From the NCBI GenBank assembly GCA_041399205.1, contig JAWKTK010000010.1, positions 186,001-250,000 on the forward strand: DNA of 64,000 bases, written 5' to 3'. This document shows, piece after piece, positions 9,091-20,500 of this stretch. The stretch is from JAGQOZ01 sp041399205 (GTDB lineage: Bacteria; Planctomycetota; Planctomycetia; Pirellulales; Pirellulaceae). Position numbers and translations under genes: made by a program. The stretch's first letter is position 1. Every line of letters starts with the position of its first letter. Under the pieces are notes generated by a model. It saw nothing but the letters and a program-made list of their open reading frames with translations, did not search any database and was not told where the DNA came from.

Positions 9091-10359
9091 TCAGCATCGT
9101 TGGCTCAAGACATCCGCTTCGTACTGCTTGACTACCTTCAGCCAGTTCGAACCAACGGGCGTGTCATTCGTCAAGCAGTAATAGTCCCACACAGCGCCCC
9201 ACGGCAACGACTTGCTTTCTTCGAACAACGCCAGTCGGCTGGTGAAGTCGCCCTGCGTCTCCATGGTTCGCAGCGAATCAATTGGCTCCAGCATGCTAAT
9301 GAGAAGCGACTTGATCATATTCCGAGTGCCAATGACCCACGCCGCCACTCGGTTAATGCTGGCATCAAAAAAATCTAAACCGATATGAGTCCGAGCCAGC
9401 AAATTGCCTCGCACCAGTTCGTTGGCAATCGCCTGTAATTCGTCGTTCAGAATCACCACATGATCACTGTCCCAGCGGACACCTCGGCTTACGTGCAGCA
9501 ACAGACGAGGAACATATTGCATGATTGACGATATCTTGTCAGCGATGGTTTCTGTAGGATGAAAATGTCCGGCGTCTAGGCAAAGCAGCGTTTTCCGAGT
9601 GATCGCGTAGCCGAGATAGAATTCGTGCGAACCGACGACGTAGCTTTCCGAACCGAGTCCAAACAGTTTGCATTCCACGGCGTCCAGCAGGTGGTCCGGC
9701 GAATAGGCTGGCGAAAAAATTTGATCCAACGAATCGGTCAGTCGTTGCCGAGGTGTCACGCGATCCACCGGCGTATCCTTCATGCCGTCCGGAATCCAAA
9801 CGTTGGTTACGCACGGATTGCCTTGTGCCTGCCCCATTGCCGCGCCGATTTGCCGACATGCTTTGCCGTGGTCAATCCAGAATTGTCGAATCGCCGGATC
9901 CGAGTGCGACAGCGTAAAACCGCTCTCCGCTTTTTCGTGAGCAAAATAGGTTGGATTAAAATCGAGCGAAAGACGCTGCTGCTTGGCCCATTCGATCCAG
10001 CCTTGAAAATGAGCAATGTCGACTTCGTTTCGATCGACTTGCTTGCCATCGAATTCGCCGTAGCAGGCATGCAAATTCAAACGGTGTTGGCCCGGAATCA
10101 ATGAATACGCCAATTCGAGATCCGATTTTAATTCGTCCGGCGTTCTGGCTCGTCCCAAGTAATTCCCAGTAACCGCCAATCCTCCGCCAATGCTTTGCGC
10201 CAAACCTTCAAAGCCAACCACATCGTCGCCTTGCCAACAATGCAAGGAAACAGCCACAGTTCTCAATTCATCAAGCACTTGATCCGTATCCACTCCGATG
10301 TCAGCATATTGCTGTTTGGCGGTTTGATAAGCTTGCGAGACGCGATTTTCGTGTGTCAT
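9091..10359 (-). CDS. rhaA: L-rhamnose isomerase
   Basis: 422 residues, matching the usual ~419. It interconverts L-rhamnose and L-rhamnulose in the cytoplasm, the first step of the isomerase pathway. Diagnostic segments are VSLHCWQGDDVVGFEG, FWIDHGKACRQIGAAMG, VWIPDGMKDTPVDR, CLDAGHFHPTETI and GLDFFDASINRVAAWVIGTR, which carry the metal-binding Glu/Asp/His residues of the family. It is the first gene of a probable operon with the permease and a small membrane protein. No kinase or aldolase genes (rhaB, rhaD) are nearby. Confidence 0.95.
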   Translation of the reverse strand: MTHENRVSQAYQTAKQQYADIGVDTDQVLDELRTVAVSLHCWQGDDVVGFEGLAQSIGGGLAVTGNYLGRARTPDELKSDLELAYSLIPGQHRLNLHACYGEFDGKQVDRNEVDIAHFQGWIEWAKQQRLSLDFNPTYFAHEKAESGFTLSHSDPAIRQFWIDHGKACRQIGAAMGQAQGNPCVTNVWIPDGMKDTPVDRVTPRQRLTDSLDQIFSPAYSPDHLLDAVECKLFGLGSESYVVGSHEFYLGYAITRKTLLCLDAGHFHPTETIADKISSIMQYVPRLLLHVSRGVRWDSDHVVILNDELQAIANELVRGNLLARTHIGLDFFDASINRVAAWVIGTRNMIKSLLISMLEPIDSLRTMETQGDFTSRLALFEESKSLPWGAVWDYYCLTNDTPVGSNWLKVVKQYEADVLSQRC

Positions 10360-10764
10360 CGGATCAGGCTTTCAGGGTCGTGCTAAGAAGACGACTCGAG
10401 GTGACAGGACGAGTTCGATTTTGCACGCAACGTGGCATAGTGACTAGCCCGTGTCAAGGACTATCCGTGTGATTTTTGGTCGTGAATCAAGTAGCCATTG
10501 CGGCCTCCGAATCGTCACAAGTCCCAGACCGGTAAACCTCGAAGTCAATCCATTGCCAAGCCTGACGCAAGCACTTTGGCGATTGTGCTACCGTATTCGA
10601 TTCGACAGCATGTTGGAACAGGCAGTGAAAATCCGAAAGGTGGGAAAGGTTGCCAAGGGATGTTCGTCGCGGATATCCTAGCGAACTTGACCGAATTGTG
10701 TCGAAATGAACGATATCGATTCGCATGAAACCGAAATCTACAGCGACTACCACGGCAGGAACCA
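10360..10764. other. Intergenic region between divergent rhaA and VC0807-family genes
   Basis: About 405 bp without a credible gene. It should contain both promoters. I see no recognisable riboswitch or repeat, only short overlapping open frames. Confidence 0.5.
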
Positions 10765-11601
10765 ATGACTGATTCTGAATCTCCGACGAATGCTCCGAAA
10801 CGAGAAAACATTTGGCTGAACTTGGGCCTCAATGTCATTATTCCTTCCCTGCTGATGTCCAAGGGCAAGGATTGGTTGCAGTTGGACCAAGCCGTTCTGC
10901 TGGTAGTCGCATTGGCATTTCCCGTTTCCTACGGCATTTATGATTTTGCCGTACGACGGAAGTACAATTTCTTTTCCATACTTGGATTTGTCAGCATTCT
11001 GATTTCAGGAGGTGTAGGCCTCATGAAACTGGACAAGGATTGGATTGCCATTAAGGAAGCGGCCATTCCCGCGTTGTTTGCTGTCGCGGTGCTGGTTACC
11101 CTAAAAACGCCGTTTCCGTTGGTTCGCACATTTTTGTACAACCCTGAACTATTTGACGTACCCAAAATTGAAACAGCGCTGGCCAAACGTAAGACAGAAA
11201 GTCAATTCGAAAAACTGATGACGCAATGCACGCTGCTGTTGAGTGCTTCGTTTGTACTGAGTGCGGTGCTGAACTATGGATTGGCCAAATATCTGATTCG
11301 CAGCGAAACCGGCACAGATGAGTTCGTCAAAGAAATGGGGAAAATGACGGCATGGAGCTGGGTAGTGATTACCATTCCTACCATGGCCATCACCATGTTG
11401 GCATTGATGAAACTGCTCAAGGGCATTGAACAATTCACTGGCTATGAATTTGAAGACGTTATGCTGATCTCGCAACACCAGAAGAAGCCTGCCAAGACCG
11501 ACACGAAATTGCCGGCTGCTGATCCGTCCGAACCAGGTAACAGCACGGAAAGCGAAACAACACCAACAGAAACTACGCAAAGCGAAGAGTCGTCTTCTTG
11601 A
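10765..11601 (+). CDS. VC0807-family inner membrane protein
   Basis: 278 residues from ATG at 10765 (AGGA 7 nt upstream). The pattern NLGLNVIIPSLLMSK, LVVALAFPVSYGIYD and FFSILGFVSILISGG, plus further helices, matches the VC0807 family of roughly five- to six-helix integral membrane proteins of unknown function. A conserved-looking amphipathic section (LKTPFPLVRTFLYNPELFD) joins the halves. The last ~45 residues are a hydrophilic Ser/Thr/Glu-rich tail with no fold apparent. It stands 25 bp upstream of the lipoprotein pseudogene. Confidence 0.7.
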   Translation: MTDSESPTNAPKRENIWLNLGLNVIIPSLLMSKGKDWLQLDQAVLLVVALAFPVSYGIYDFAVRRKYNFFSILGFVSILISGGVGLMKLDKDWIAIKEAAIPALFAVAVLVTLKTPFPLVRTFLYNPELFDVPKIETALAKRKTESQFEKLMTQCTLLLSASFVLSAVLNYGLAKYLIRSETGTDEFVKEMGKMTAWSWVVITIPTMAITMLALMKLLKGIEQFTGYEFEDVMLISQHQKKPAKTDTKLPAADPSEPGNSTESETTPTETTQSEESSS

Positions 11602-11626
11602 TAATGTGAACGCAGGGGCACCCAAC

Positions 11627-12757
11627 ATGGAAGTGATTTGCCGATCCGTACTTCTCGTTTATTTAGCGCTGGGCGTGTCTGGTTGCAGTCGACCGGTGCG
11701 ACGCCCCAACACTCCACCTACCCTGGAACGAGTTCAACTATTCCAGCAACAATGGCGAGACCAAGGGCAAGACGTTTTGGTTGGAGCAGATGGTTGCGAA
11801 ATTAATGCATTTGGCATGGATCAACTGCAGCAGATCATCAGTCAGCTGGATGCCGAATTCACTCCGCTATGGCCTGACGGCGGCAAACTGTGGGTCAGCG
11901 TCAACGCCAAGAACGGTTTTGATTTTGGTGTTCCGTTGGCACTTCATTCGCTAACGCTGCAAAACCTGGAGATTGCCAACGCGGTCATCGACCATGACGA
12001 GCTGACATGGCTGGGAAAACTAGATCCGGTTTCGCCTTTCTCTGGTCAACTGCAACTTGATCAGCGGCCGCAAAGTAGCTGATTCGTTACAACGGCTGCG
12101 TTTGGTTGACTGCAACGCCATGCCCGAAGCTATTCTGGCTGGTAGCCAAGTTGTTATTTTGGGATCCAGCGTTTGCAAATCCGTCACCTAGTAGAATCCA
12201 TTTAAAAACCGTACCTCAGTGGCATGTCACGGATTTTTCGCTGTCCACGCAGTCGCTGAACCCCGATGACGTTGCTGTCTAGCAAACATGCCGCAACTGA
12301 CATCACTAGAAATCCAATGCGAAACGTTTGCAACGGGATCACAAGAATTGCTGAATGGATTGTGGTCAACTTTGGCGATTCAAACACTCCGTTTGGACGT
12401 AGGCGAATTGGCCGATATTACTGATGCATGATCTTTGGCAGAATCCGCAGCTGGAAGTTGACACTACAACAAGGTGCCGCGAACGACATCACCCTGGAAC
12501 GAACCAGCCACTGCCCCGCTCTAGAATCGCTGGCACTCCACGGCGACCACTTCACTGAAGAAGGCTTACTGCATGACCACCATGCCCAGCCTGACGTCGC
12601 TGCAACTGCCGACTTACCATCCAGTGACACACTTTTGACACAGCTTCCTGTGCGATTCCCAAACTTGCAGCAACTAACCGTTTCCGGCCGAGAGTTCAGC
12701 GACTCATGGCACTCTGAAACAACCGGCGTCGAAATTTTGACATCAAACCAGCCGTAA
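11627..12757 (+). pseudogene. Decayed leucine-rich-repeat lipoprotein gene
   Basis: The start is intact: AGGGG, ATG at 11627 and a lipobox signal (VLLVYLALGVSGC). The first ~150 codons read through to a stop at 12080-12082. Beyond it, LRR-like coding continues in other frames: GRKVADSLQRLRLVDCNAMP from ~12065, MPQLTSLEIQCETF at ~12288, CPALESLALHGDHFTEEGL at ~12510, MPSLTSLQLPTY at ~12575 and RFPNLQQLTVSG at ~12655, ending at 12757. At least five or six frame changes are needed, more than in any other broken gene here, so this is probably a real pseudogene. Its terminal segment (TTGVEILTSNQP) is repeated in the adjacent tandem array. Confidence 0.7.
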
Positions 12758-14957
12758 TCAATGATGGAAAGCGATGTGAAGTGATCGTGGAAAGACATGG
12801 TTCTCACAAAGGCGCCCAGGCACGAAGCGAACGGCGGCAGGCAAGAATTGTTTTGATGACTGGCACGAAACGGCATCTTTTTCATCTCTGTGCCTTCGTG
12901 CCTTTGTAAGTTTCTGCCCCGGTCACTTCAGCCGACTCAGCAGCTTTCGCAAACAACCGGGTCAGAAATTTTGGCATCAAACCAGCCGTAATCAGTAATC
13001 GAAGCGTGTGTTGACCATGGATGAACGTGCTCTCACAAGGCGCTTCAAGGCACGAAGCGAAAGGCGGCAGGCAAGAATTGTTTTGATGACTGGCACAAGA
13101 CGGCATCTTTTTCATCTCTGTGCCTTTGTGAGATTTCAGCGGTCACTTCAGCAACTCAGCGTTTTTCACAAACAACCGGCGTCGAAATTTTGACATCAAA
13201 CCAGCCGTAATCAATGATGGAAGCGAGTGGAAGTGACCATGGATGAACATCTCTCACAAGGCGCGCTTTAAGGCACAGAAGCGAACGGCGGCAGGCAAGA
13301 ATTGTTTTTGATGACTGGCACAAGACGGCATCTTTTTTTCATCTCTGTGCCTTTGTGAGATTTCAGCGGTCACTTCAGCAACTCAGCGTTTTTCTGAAAC
13401 AACCGGCGTCGAAATTTTGACATCAAACCAGCCGTAATCAATGATGGAAGCGAGTGAAGTGACCATGGATAGACATGTCTCTCACAAAGGCGCCAAGGCA
13501 CGAAGCGAACGGCGGTAGGCAAGAATTCTTTTGATGACTGGCACGAAACGGCAATCATTTTCATCTCTGTGCCTTCGTGCCTTTGGCAAGTTTCAGCGGT
13601 CACTTCAGCAACTCAGCGCTTTTCACAAACAACCGGCGTCATTTCGGCATCAAACCAGCCGTAATCCATGATGGAAGCGTGTGAAGTGATCGTGGAAAGA
13701 CATGGCTCTCACAAAGGCGGCAAGGCACGAAGCGATAGGCGGCAGGCAAAAAATTGTTTTGATGACTGGCACGGAAACGGCAATCATTTTCATCTCTGTG
13801 CCTTTGTGAGATTTCAGCGGTCACTTCAGCAACTCAGCGCTTTTCACAAACAACCGGCGTCGAAATTTTGGCATCAAACCAGCCGTAATCCATGATGGAA
13901 ACGTGTGAGGTGATCGTAGAAGCATGTCTCTCACAAAGGCGCTTCAAGGCACGAAACGAAAGGCGGCAGGCAAGAATTGTTTTGATGACTGGCACGGAAA
14001 CGGCAATCATTTTCATCTCTGTGCCTTCGTGCCTTTGTGAGATTTCAGCGGTCACTTCAGCGACTCAGCGCTTTTCACAAACAACCGGCGTCGAAATTTC
14101 GGCGTCAAACCAGCCGTAAGCCATGATGGAAACGTGTGAAGTGTTCGTGGAAAGACATGTCTCTCTCACAAAGGCGGCAAAGGCACGAAGCGAAAGGCGG
14201 CTGGCAAGAATTGTTTTGATGACTGGCACAAGACGGCATCCTTTTTCATCTTTGTGCCTTCGTGCCTTTGTGAGATTTCAGCGGTCACTTCAGCGACCCA
14301 GCGCTTTTTCACAAACAACCGGCGTCGAGATTTTGACATCAAACCAGCCGTAATCAATGATGAAACGTGTGAAGTGATCGTGGAAGGACTGGCTCTCACC
14401 AAAGGCGCTTCAAGGCACGAAGCGAACGGCAGTAGGCAGAATTGTCTTGATGACTGGCACAGACAGCAATCATTTTCATCTATGTGCCTTCGTGCCTTTG
14501 TGGAATTTCAGCGGTCACTTCAGCAACTCAGCGTTCTGAAGCAACCGGCGTCGAAATCTTTCGACATCAAACCAGCCCACTTCAATCCATGATGGAAACG
14601 TGTGAAGTGATCGTGGGAAAGACATAGTTCTCACAAAGGCGCTTCAAAGGCACGAAGCGAACGGCGGTAGGCAAGAACTGTTTTGACGACTGACGCAAGA
14701 CGGCAATCATTTTCATCTCTGTGCCTTCGTGCCTTTGTGAGATTTCAGCAACTCAGCCACTTTCACAAACAACCGGCGTCGAAATTTGGACATCAAGCCA
14801 GCCCGTAATCAATGATGGAAGCGTGTGAAGTGATCGTGGAAGGACTGGCTCTCACAAAGGCGCTGAGCACGAAGCGAAAGGCGGTAGGCAAGAATTGTTT
14901 TGATGACTGGCACGAAACGGCAATCATTTTCATCTCTGTGCCTTCGTGCGAGTCCAT
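12745..14957. repeat. Tandem array of about ten ~228-bp direct repeats
   Basis: The anchor AAACCAGCC (last copy AAGCCAGCC) recurs at 12745, 12979, 13198, 13425, 13652, 13876, 14107, 14341, 14569 and 14795, spacing 219-234 bp; the last unit is truncated near 14957. Each unit has a left arm like CTCACAAAGGCGC...GGCACGAAGCG, a middle containing GCAAGAATTGTTTTGATGAC, a right arm TGTGCCTTCGTGCCTTTGTGAG that pairs imperfectly with the left arm, then GGTCACTTCAGC and a segment copied from the end of the upstream lipoprotein gene. No gene is present; all open frames within are repeat-derived. Confidence 0.9.
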
Positions 14958-15002
14958 TCGAGTGCAATGCGTATCACGCACAGCCGCGAAAAGATGGCTC
15001 GA

Positions 15003-17582
15003 TCAAGCAAAGTGCCATACTGACCAAATAATGTGCGTCTTTTCGCCTAGATACGTACCAGCCTGAAAGGCGGCTACTAAATCGGCTGAATCAAATTCGC
15101 CATCTCCGTTCCAATCGCCGGAATCCCAGGTTGAATTGCCGATGATCGAGTCTTCATAGTGTCCAAACTGGAAGATCTGAATCAAATCAGCCGAATCAAA
15201 GACTCCGTCGTGGTTCGCATCGCCTACCACGTCTACGGCCACCACTTCGACCAAGACCGTCACCACGCCAGCCGCAGAAAGCCGACCGCCCGCGACCGCT
15301 TGATAACGAAATTGATCCGTTCCTACAAAACCACGATCCGGTGTGTATACAAAACTACCGTCTGTATTCCATTCAAGTTGCCCGTGGCTCGGGCCCTCGA
15401 CTAAATTGGCCGCAATCTCGCCCTGTCCAACGTCGTTGGCCAGCACGCCATCTTGCGCCGTGATACGTAGTTGGCCATTCGCGGGCACGACGTAGTTGTC
15501 CGCCGCAACCGAAGGAACAAAACTAGTACCCGACGTAGACGTCGACCACCAATTCGTCGTTAGCGAACTGGCGTCGCCAAATTGGACGATAGACCCGTCA
15601 AGCTTTCCGTAAATGGTCCAGTAGAAACTGGTCGAACTATTCGTGCCGTCGGGATAGCAATAAGAACCAGCCGCACCGCTACATTGATAATCTGGCTGCG
15701 TTAGCGGATTCAGTGGCTTAATACCAAACGGATCCGAAGCCGTTTGTCCGAATATTTCGAAATCGACCGACTCGCCGCCAGCAGGTGCCGATTCGCCCAA
15801 CAGACTTACTTCTACCAAGTAGGCCCCTGGCTGCAGCAAAGTGCCTGTGGCCGTCCGTGTAGCACCAGGTGGCACCAAGACTTGGATGGGCGTGCCGGCA
15901 ATTGACAAGCCGATTCCTTCGATATTGGTACCAGCAACCGAACCAGCATGCAAGCCAAAGTGAAAGACCTGTGGTTCCGCCACGTACAACACGTGTGCGA
16001 ACTTTGAAATTTCCGCATCTAAACTTCCCGACGCAAAGACCTCGTTGCTGGTTGGCAATGCGTCAAAGGATGCGGTCAAGATGTAGTCGCCCGTGGCATG
16101 TTGTGCCACCGATGTGTCACCCGCGACCTGGATGAAATAGTCAGTATCCGCAGTCGTTTGCGTTGCCTGCAACACCACTTGCCCATGTCCATTGATCAAT
16201 ATTTCAGTCCCGATGGGAGCGCCAAATCTATCATAGATCGCCAACTTGGGAATCAATCCGTCTTGCTGCAGCGAACCGACAGTCACTTGCATCGTTCCCG
16301 TCAACGACTTGGGCGACCGGACCAAATAGGAATCCACATCGGTCAGATCGGAAATGGACCCGTTGGTGCGATATCGTACTCCGTCCAAGAAGCCGGCCGA
16401 AGTCTTCAGTTCTTCCGCCGCGGCCAATGTGTCGTCCGCATGCAGGTCGTCGACTGTCAGCGGTTCAATTCCGTCCTGGAAGAAATATCGCAATTGGCCC
16501 GGATCACTAAACCGGTACGGATGAGATGTCACTAAATCGATATCCGCCTGAGCGGCCTGCAGCAGATGATCGTAGGTTGCAACAATGGCATAGCCGCCAG
16601 AATGGTATTCGCTATTGGGATCCGCACTAACCGCAACAAAGTAGCCTTTATCTCGTTCGGCTACTTCGAATTGAATCTGCAGGTTCCCCGCTGCGTTTAC
16701 TGTTGACGTGACTTCCATAGCGTCTTCGTCTTCGTCAAAAAGTTCGAAGTGTCCGTCAAGTTGACTCAGGCCGTGCGTTCTCAGTTCCACTGTCACCGGC
16801 CCTCCATAGCCGGAAGGTAAATCCAATTCAAAAACGTCAACGTCGGCAATGTCTTGTATGTCTCCAAACACCACCGAAGGAGCACTCCCCTGCGAACCAC
16901 CTCGATAGGACGCCTTCTGCAGCCGAGTGGCATTGTCAAAGCTATCGTTGCCTTTTGCTCCTTCATTGGCATCGGGCGCGCGTTGGCCGAATCGCCTTTG
17001 CAGTTGCTGGATGTCCGTGGCAGTTAATTCGGTGGCCGGCGTGATTCCGTGCAGGTGCATCGGTGAATTCGGGTCATCAGAATGTTCCAACCCAAAGACA
17101 TGGCCCGCTTCGTGCAACGCTACCGCAAAGACGTCATCCAGCGAATCGTAGTTGATTTCGCTATTGAATATGACGTCACCGTTCCAGGTTCCAGAAACCA
17201 CGGCGTCGTGACTGATGGAAATGGCCATGACGTTTTCTGCCAGCGGAGCCGCACCGATCCGAATATCGCCAAACCGTTTGTCTCCCGAACGCAGACCGCC
17301 CGCACCAAACGGATCACCGCTGTCCGACACCACCGCCACATCTGCATTGGTCTGTTCTGCCCAAGTCTGAAATCCACGAATGATGGCGTCTTGCCACGCT
17401 TCCACAGAAAAACCATCAAACGTCTGATTTAGTGAACTCGGGTGTCCAGCCACATCGGTACCGTCCGGTGCAAAACTAAAACTCCAATGCGCGGACGAGC
17501 CCAAAATCCCATCACTGCTGAGCAGACGTCGGTCTTCCAATGTTTCCATGCGGCCAGACATCTTGTAAGTTTTATTTCTCAT
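15003..17582 (-). CDS. Secreted matrixin-like (M10/metzincin) metalloprotease with C-terminal dockerin-like repeats
   Basis: 859 residues. The N-terminus carries METLEDRRLLSS, a planctomycete surface/secretion motif. The zinc site HEAGHVFGLEH is at 157-167, the full HExxHxxGxxH metzincin signature, with a following Met (SPMHLHG). Next come repeated beta-rich PPC-like domains (~215-330, 380-480, 500-590), a cadherin/Ig-like module near 700-790 (NDVGQGEIAANLVEGPSHG, FVGTDQFRYQAV), and paired dockerin-like EF-hand loops (GDANHDGVFDSADLIQIF, GDWNGDGEFDSADLVAAF). It is probably a secreted or surface-anchored protease. It directly follows the tandem repeat array on its 3' side. Confidence 0.85.
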   Translation of the reverse strand: MRNKTYKMSGRMETLEDRRLLSSDGILGSSAHWSFSFAPDGTDVAGHPSSLNQTFDGFSVEAWQDAIIRGFQTWAEQTNADVAVVSDSGDPFGAGGLRSGDKRFGDIRIGAAPLAENVMAISISHDAVVSGTWNGDVIFNSEINYDSLDDVFAVALHEAGHVFGLEHSDDPNSPMHLHGITPATELTATDIQQLQRRFGQRAPDANEGAKGNDSFDNATRLQKASYRGGSQGSAPSVVFGDIQDIADVDVFELDLPSGYGGPVTVELRTHGLSQLDGHFELFDEDEDAMEVTSTVNAAGNLQIQFEVAERDKGYFVAVSADPNSEYHSGGYAIVATYDHLLQAAQADIDLVTSHPYRFSDPGQLRYFFQDGIEPLTVDDLHADDTLAAAEELKTSAGFLDGVRYRTNGSISDLTDVDSYLVRSPKSLTGTMQVTVGSLQQDGLIPKLAIYDRFGAPIGTEILINGHGQVVLQATQTTADTDYFIQVAGDTSVAQHATGDYILTASFDALPTSNEVFASGSLDAEISKFAHVLYVAEPQVFHFGLHAGSVAGTNIEGIGLSIAGTPIQVLVPPGATRTATGTLLQPGAYLVEVSLLGESAPAGGESVDFEIFGQTASDPFGIKPLNPLTQPDYQCSGAAGSYCYPDGTNSSTSFYWTIYGKLDGSIVQFGDASSLTTNWWSTSTSGTSFVPSVAADNYVVPANGQLRITAQDGVLANDVGQGEIAANLVEGPSHGQLEWNTDGSFVYTPDRGFVGTDQFRYQAVAGGRLSAAGVVTVLVEVVAVDVVGDANHDGVFDSADLIQIFQFGHYEDSIIGNSTWDSGDWNGDGEFDSADLVAAFQAGTYLGEKTHIIWSVWHFA

Positions 17583-17594
17583 CGTTGACCTTTG

Positions 17595-20500
17595 TTAATT
17601 TGAGTCTAGCGGTGCGGATGTTGCCATGGTCTTTGCGGCATCGCTGGGAAGCTCCATTCGCAATAACTGATCCGCCAAGTCAATCACGTTTCGAACTTGA
17701 CCTGTTCGACGCACGTATTCAAGATCCCCATCGGATATCACGATCCGCACTAACGCGGGTTGCTCCTGCAACGCCGCCAACAATAAATGGGCCGCTTGCG
17801 TTTGGTCTTGCTGCTGGAGCTGCGAATTCTTTTCGTTTCCAGCGCACAGCGAATAAATACACGCTACGTGGAGCTTAGTCATGGTGTCTTGTTGTATCTG
17901 CAGGGCCGCTTGAGCATCGAGCCTGGCTGCTTCGAATTTTTCGTTACGCGCCAGCAATACGCCTCGGCTCGCCAAGATCTCGGCATCCTGCGAACGTTGC
18001 TTCAAGATTCGATCCAGCATCTTAATCGCATCGTCAACGCGATTGAGATAGTCCGAAAGGATAGCGGCACCGTTTCGCAACGCTAAATAGGAATTTGCGT
18101 CCAACGCCAAGGCCTTCTGCACGTCCAGCCAAGCTTGCTGCGGATCGTTTGGCAAGCGAGACATCGCAATCGCGACCCAACCGTTGACATCAGTCGTTTC
18201 TGTGTGCTGACCTGCCAATACATCGGCTCGGCTACCCGGCATGTCACCCAGTACTTGCCGCGCACGAGCTCGTATCAAATACATCCTAGCGTCGGGCCTT
18301 TTGGCCAACATCTGATTGGTCAATTCTAAACAGGCTTGCCACTGTTCCGTCTCCATCAGCGAGATGGCCAGATTAGTCTGGGCATAGGTCAATTCCGGCT
18401 CAAGTTGCAAAGCCTTTTCAAAATCACGTTGCGATTGCTGCCACGCTTTCAGCTGCAAATACACGATTCCTCGGCGCACGTACGCATGCGGCGACTTCGG
18501 GTCTAACGCAATGCAGATAGAGAACGCTTGCAACGCGTCTTGATCTTCGCCCAGACCATGCAGCGCGTTGCCTAAGGCAAATCGAGCGGCAATGTCTTTG
18601 GACTGCAGCGCTACGGCACGTTCTAAATGCGAACGAGCAACGGAAAAACGCTTCTTGGAAAGCTCCAGCAATCCCATTAAATAGGCATCGGCGAAAGAAT
18701 GCTCAGTGGGCGAAGAAGCAGCATCCGATTCAACCACTTCCTGCGAATCACCCGATTCCACGCCGCCTCGATTCGCCTGCATCAACGCCTGATATTGCAA
18801 CCGCATTGCTCGTGAAGGTGTCATGGCTGCGTTCGCTGCGTGGTGCAAATTCAACGCATGCTGAACAAAAAGTGAAGCCCCATTTTCACGACCATCGTAC
18901 AAGCGTCGCAAAACAGAATTGCCAAAGACAAACGTCAGTTCTTGGCTGTGCGACAAGAGCTCTTGCTTCTGCTGCTTAGGAAGGAGCCGAAATTCTGGAC
19001 GAGTTCTCCAATTGGGATCGTCCGGAATGTGATACGCCGCCAGTCCATCGGCAATGGCTTGGAGTTTTCTGTCGGCCAAGTCATCGGGCGTGTCTAACGC
19101 AATTCCCCACACTCGTAGCTCATCAAACTGGGAAGCAAAATGATTAAACTGCTGCTGAGCTTCCAAAGCTGCCAGACGTTGGTTGCGAACCAGCATGACG
19201 GCTACTAATGCCATCAACAGCACGCTGCACGCCAACGCGACGGTGGCTCCGGATGATAGTCTTGGATGACGCTTGAACCATTTTGAGGTTCGTTCGCGGA
19301 AAGAGATATTGGGTGCGAACCGCAGAGGCTGATGGTCTAGATGAGCCAACAGATCGGTTCGCAATTCATTGGCCGAAGCATATCGATGCGCCGGATTGGC
19401 CGCCAGGCATTTGGCAATAATGGAACGCACCGCTGGTTCGATTCCATTGAGCGCCGCATGATTCGGCAAAAAGACGGTTTTGCGGTCTTGATGCAGTTCG
19501 TGCACCATGCGTTCGAACGGACCTTGTCGATCGGGAAACGGACGCGCACCGGTGAGCATTTCGCACAGCAAAACACCCAGCGAAAAGATATCGCTGCGCT
19601 GGTTCGGCTTGGCGTCATTTCCAGCGATGGCCAGCAGGTGTTCCGGAGCCATATACGGAAGCGTCCCGCCGACTGAATCATCTCCCGCCGAAGGTCCGTC
19701 GGCCGCTTCAGACAGATTGAAGTCCAATAGCATGGGCCGACCATCGTCCGTGATCAAGATATTGGCCGGCTTCAGATCTCGATGCACAATATTCTGTTCG
19801 TGTGCATGCGCCAAACCGCTGGCGACTTCCGCAATCAACCACAGGCACGTTTGGTCATAAGTGAGATTGCAGATCTTTTGAAACGAAGACTTGTTCGGCG
19901 CGGCTGCCATTTCCTGGCGTATCCGCTGTACCAATTCTGGATCCGGTATCGACTTGGTCAATGTTTCGTTGGCATGATTTCCAATGGTGCTCAGCAACAA
20001 CTGGCCGGTGCTGTTTGAGGCATCTAAACGCGTCTTTGACGAATGTGAAAACAGGCCTCCTTGCCGATCGGCGACACCTCCATGTCGATGCCACGCAGCT
20101 CGAATGACATCGGCCAGTGTCACGCATCCCAAGAACGGCATGCACACGTATTGCACGCCGGCTTGGCGATGAACCGAATAGATGGGCACAATGTTGGCGT
20201 GTTGCAACCGAGCCAATATGTCCGATTCGGCCCAGCGTTGTCGGGATGCCTTGAGAACGACAAAGCGGCTAGCCAGACTGTCTTGCCGAGCCAGATAGAC
20301 TCGAGAAAACGAACCTCGTCCCAATTCGCCCAGTATTTGAAAATCCAAATGATGGTCACCAGCCGCTGGCAAATTGCCTTGACGACCTCGCGTCGCCGAG
20401 ACCGATTTCTGGGACGCACCGTCCGGATCGACCGTAGACAATTCGGGCCAGTGACTCGTTTCGACACCAAATTGAGCCGTGTAGTACGCCTTACTGACCG

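Noticed and set aside
12758..15002. Several 60-110-codon open frames in both strands (e.g. RHEGTEMKMIAVS phrases)
   Set aside because: They come from the ~228-bp tandem repeat and recur in each unit, so they are not independent genes.
20441..20443. TTG at 20441 as the kinase start
   Set aside because: Upstream sequence continues coding in another frame with typical kinase N-terminal features, so the start is at 20794 and a frameshift lies between.
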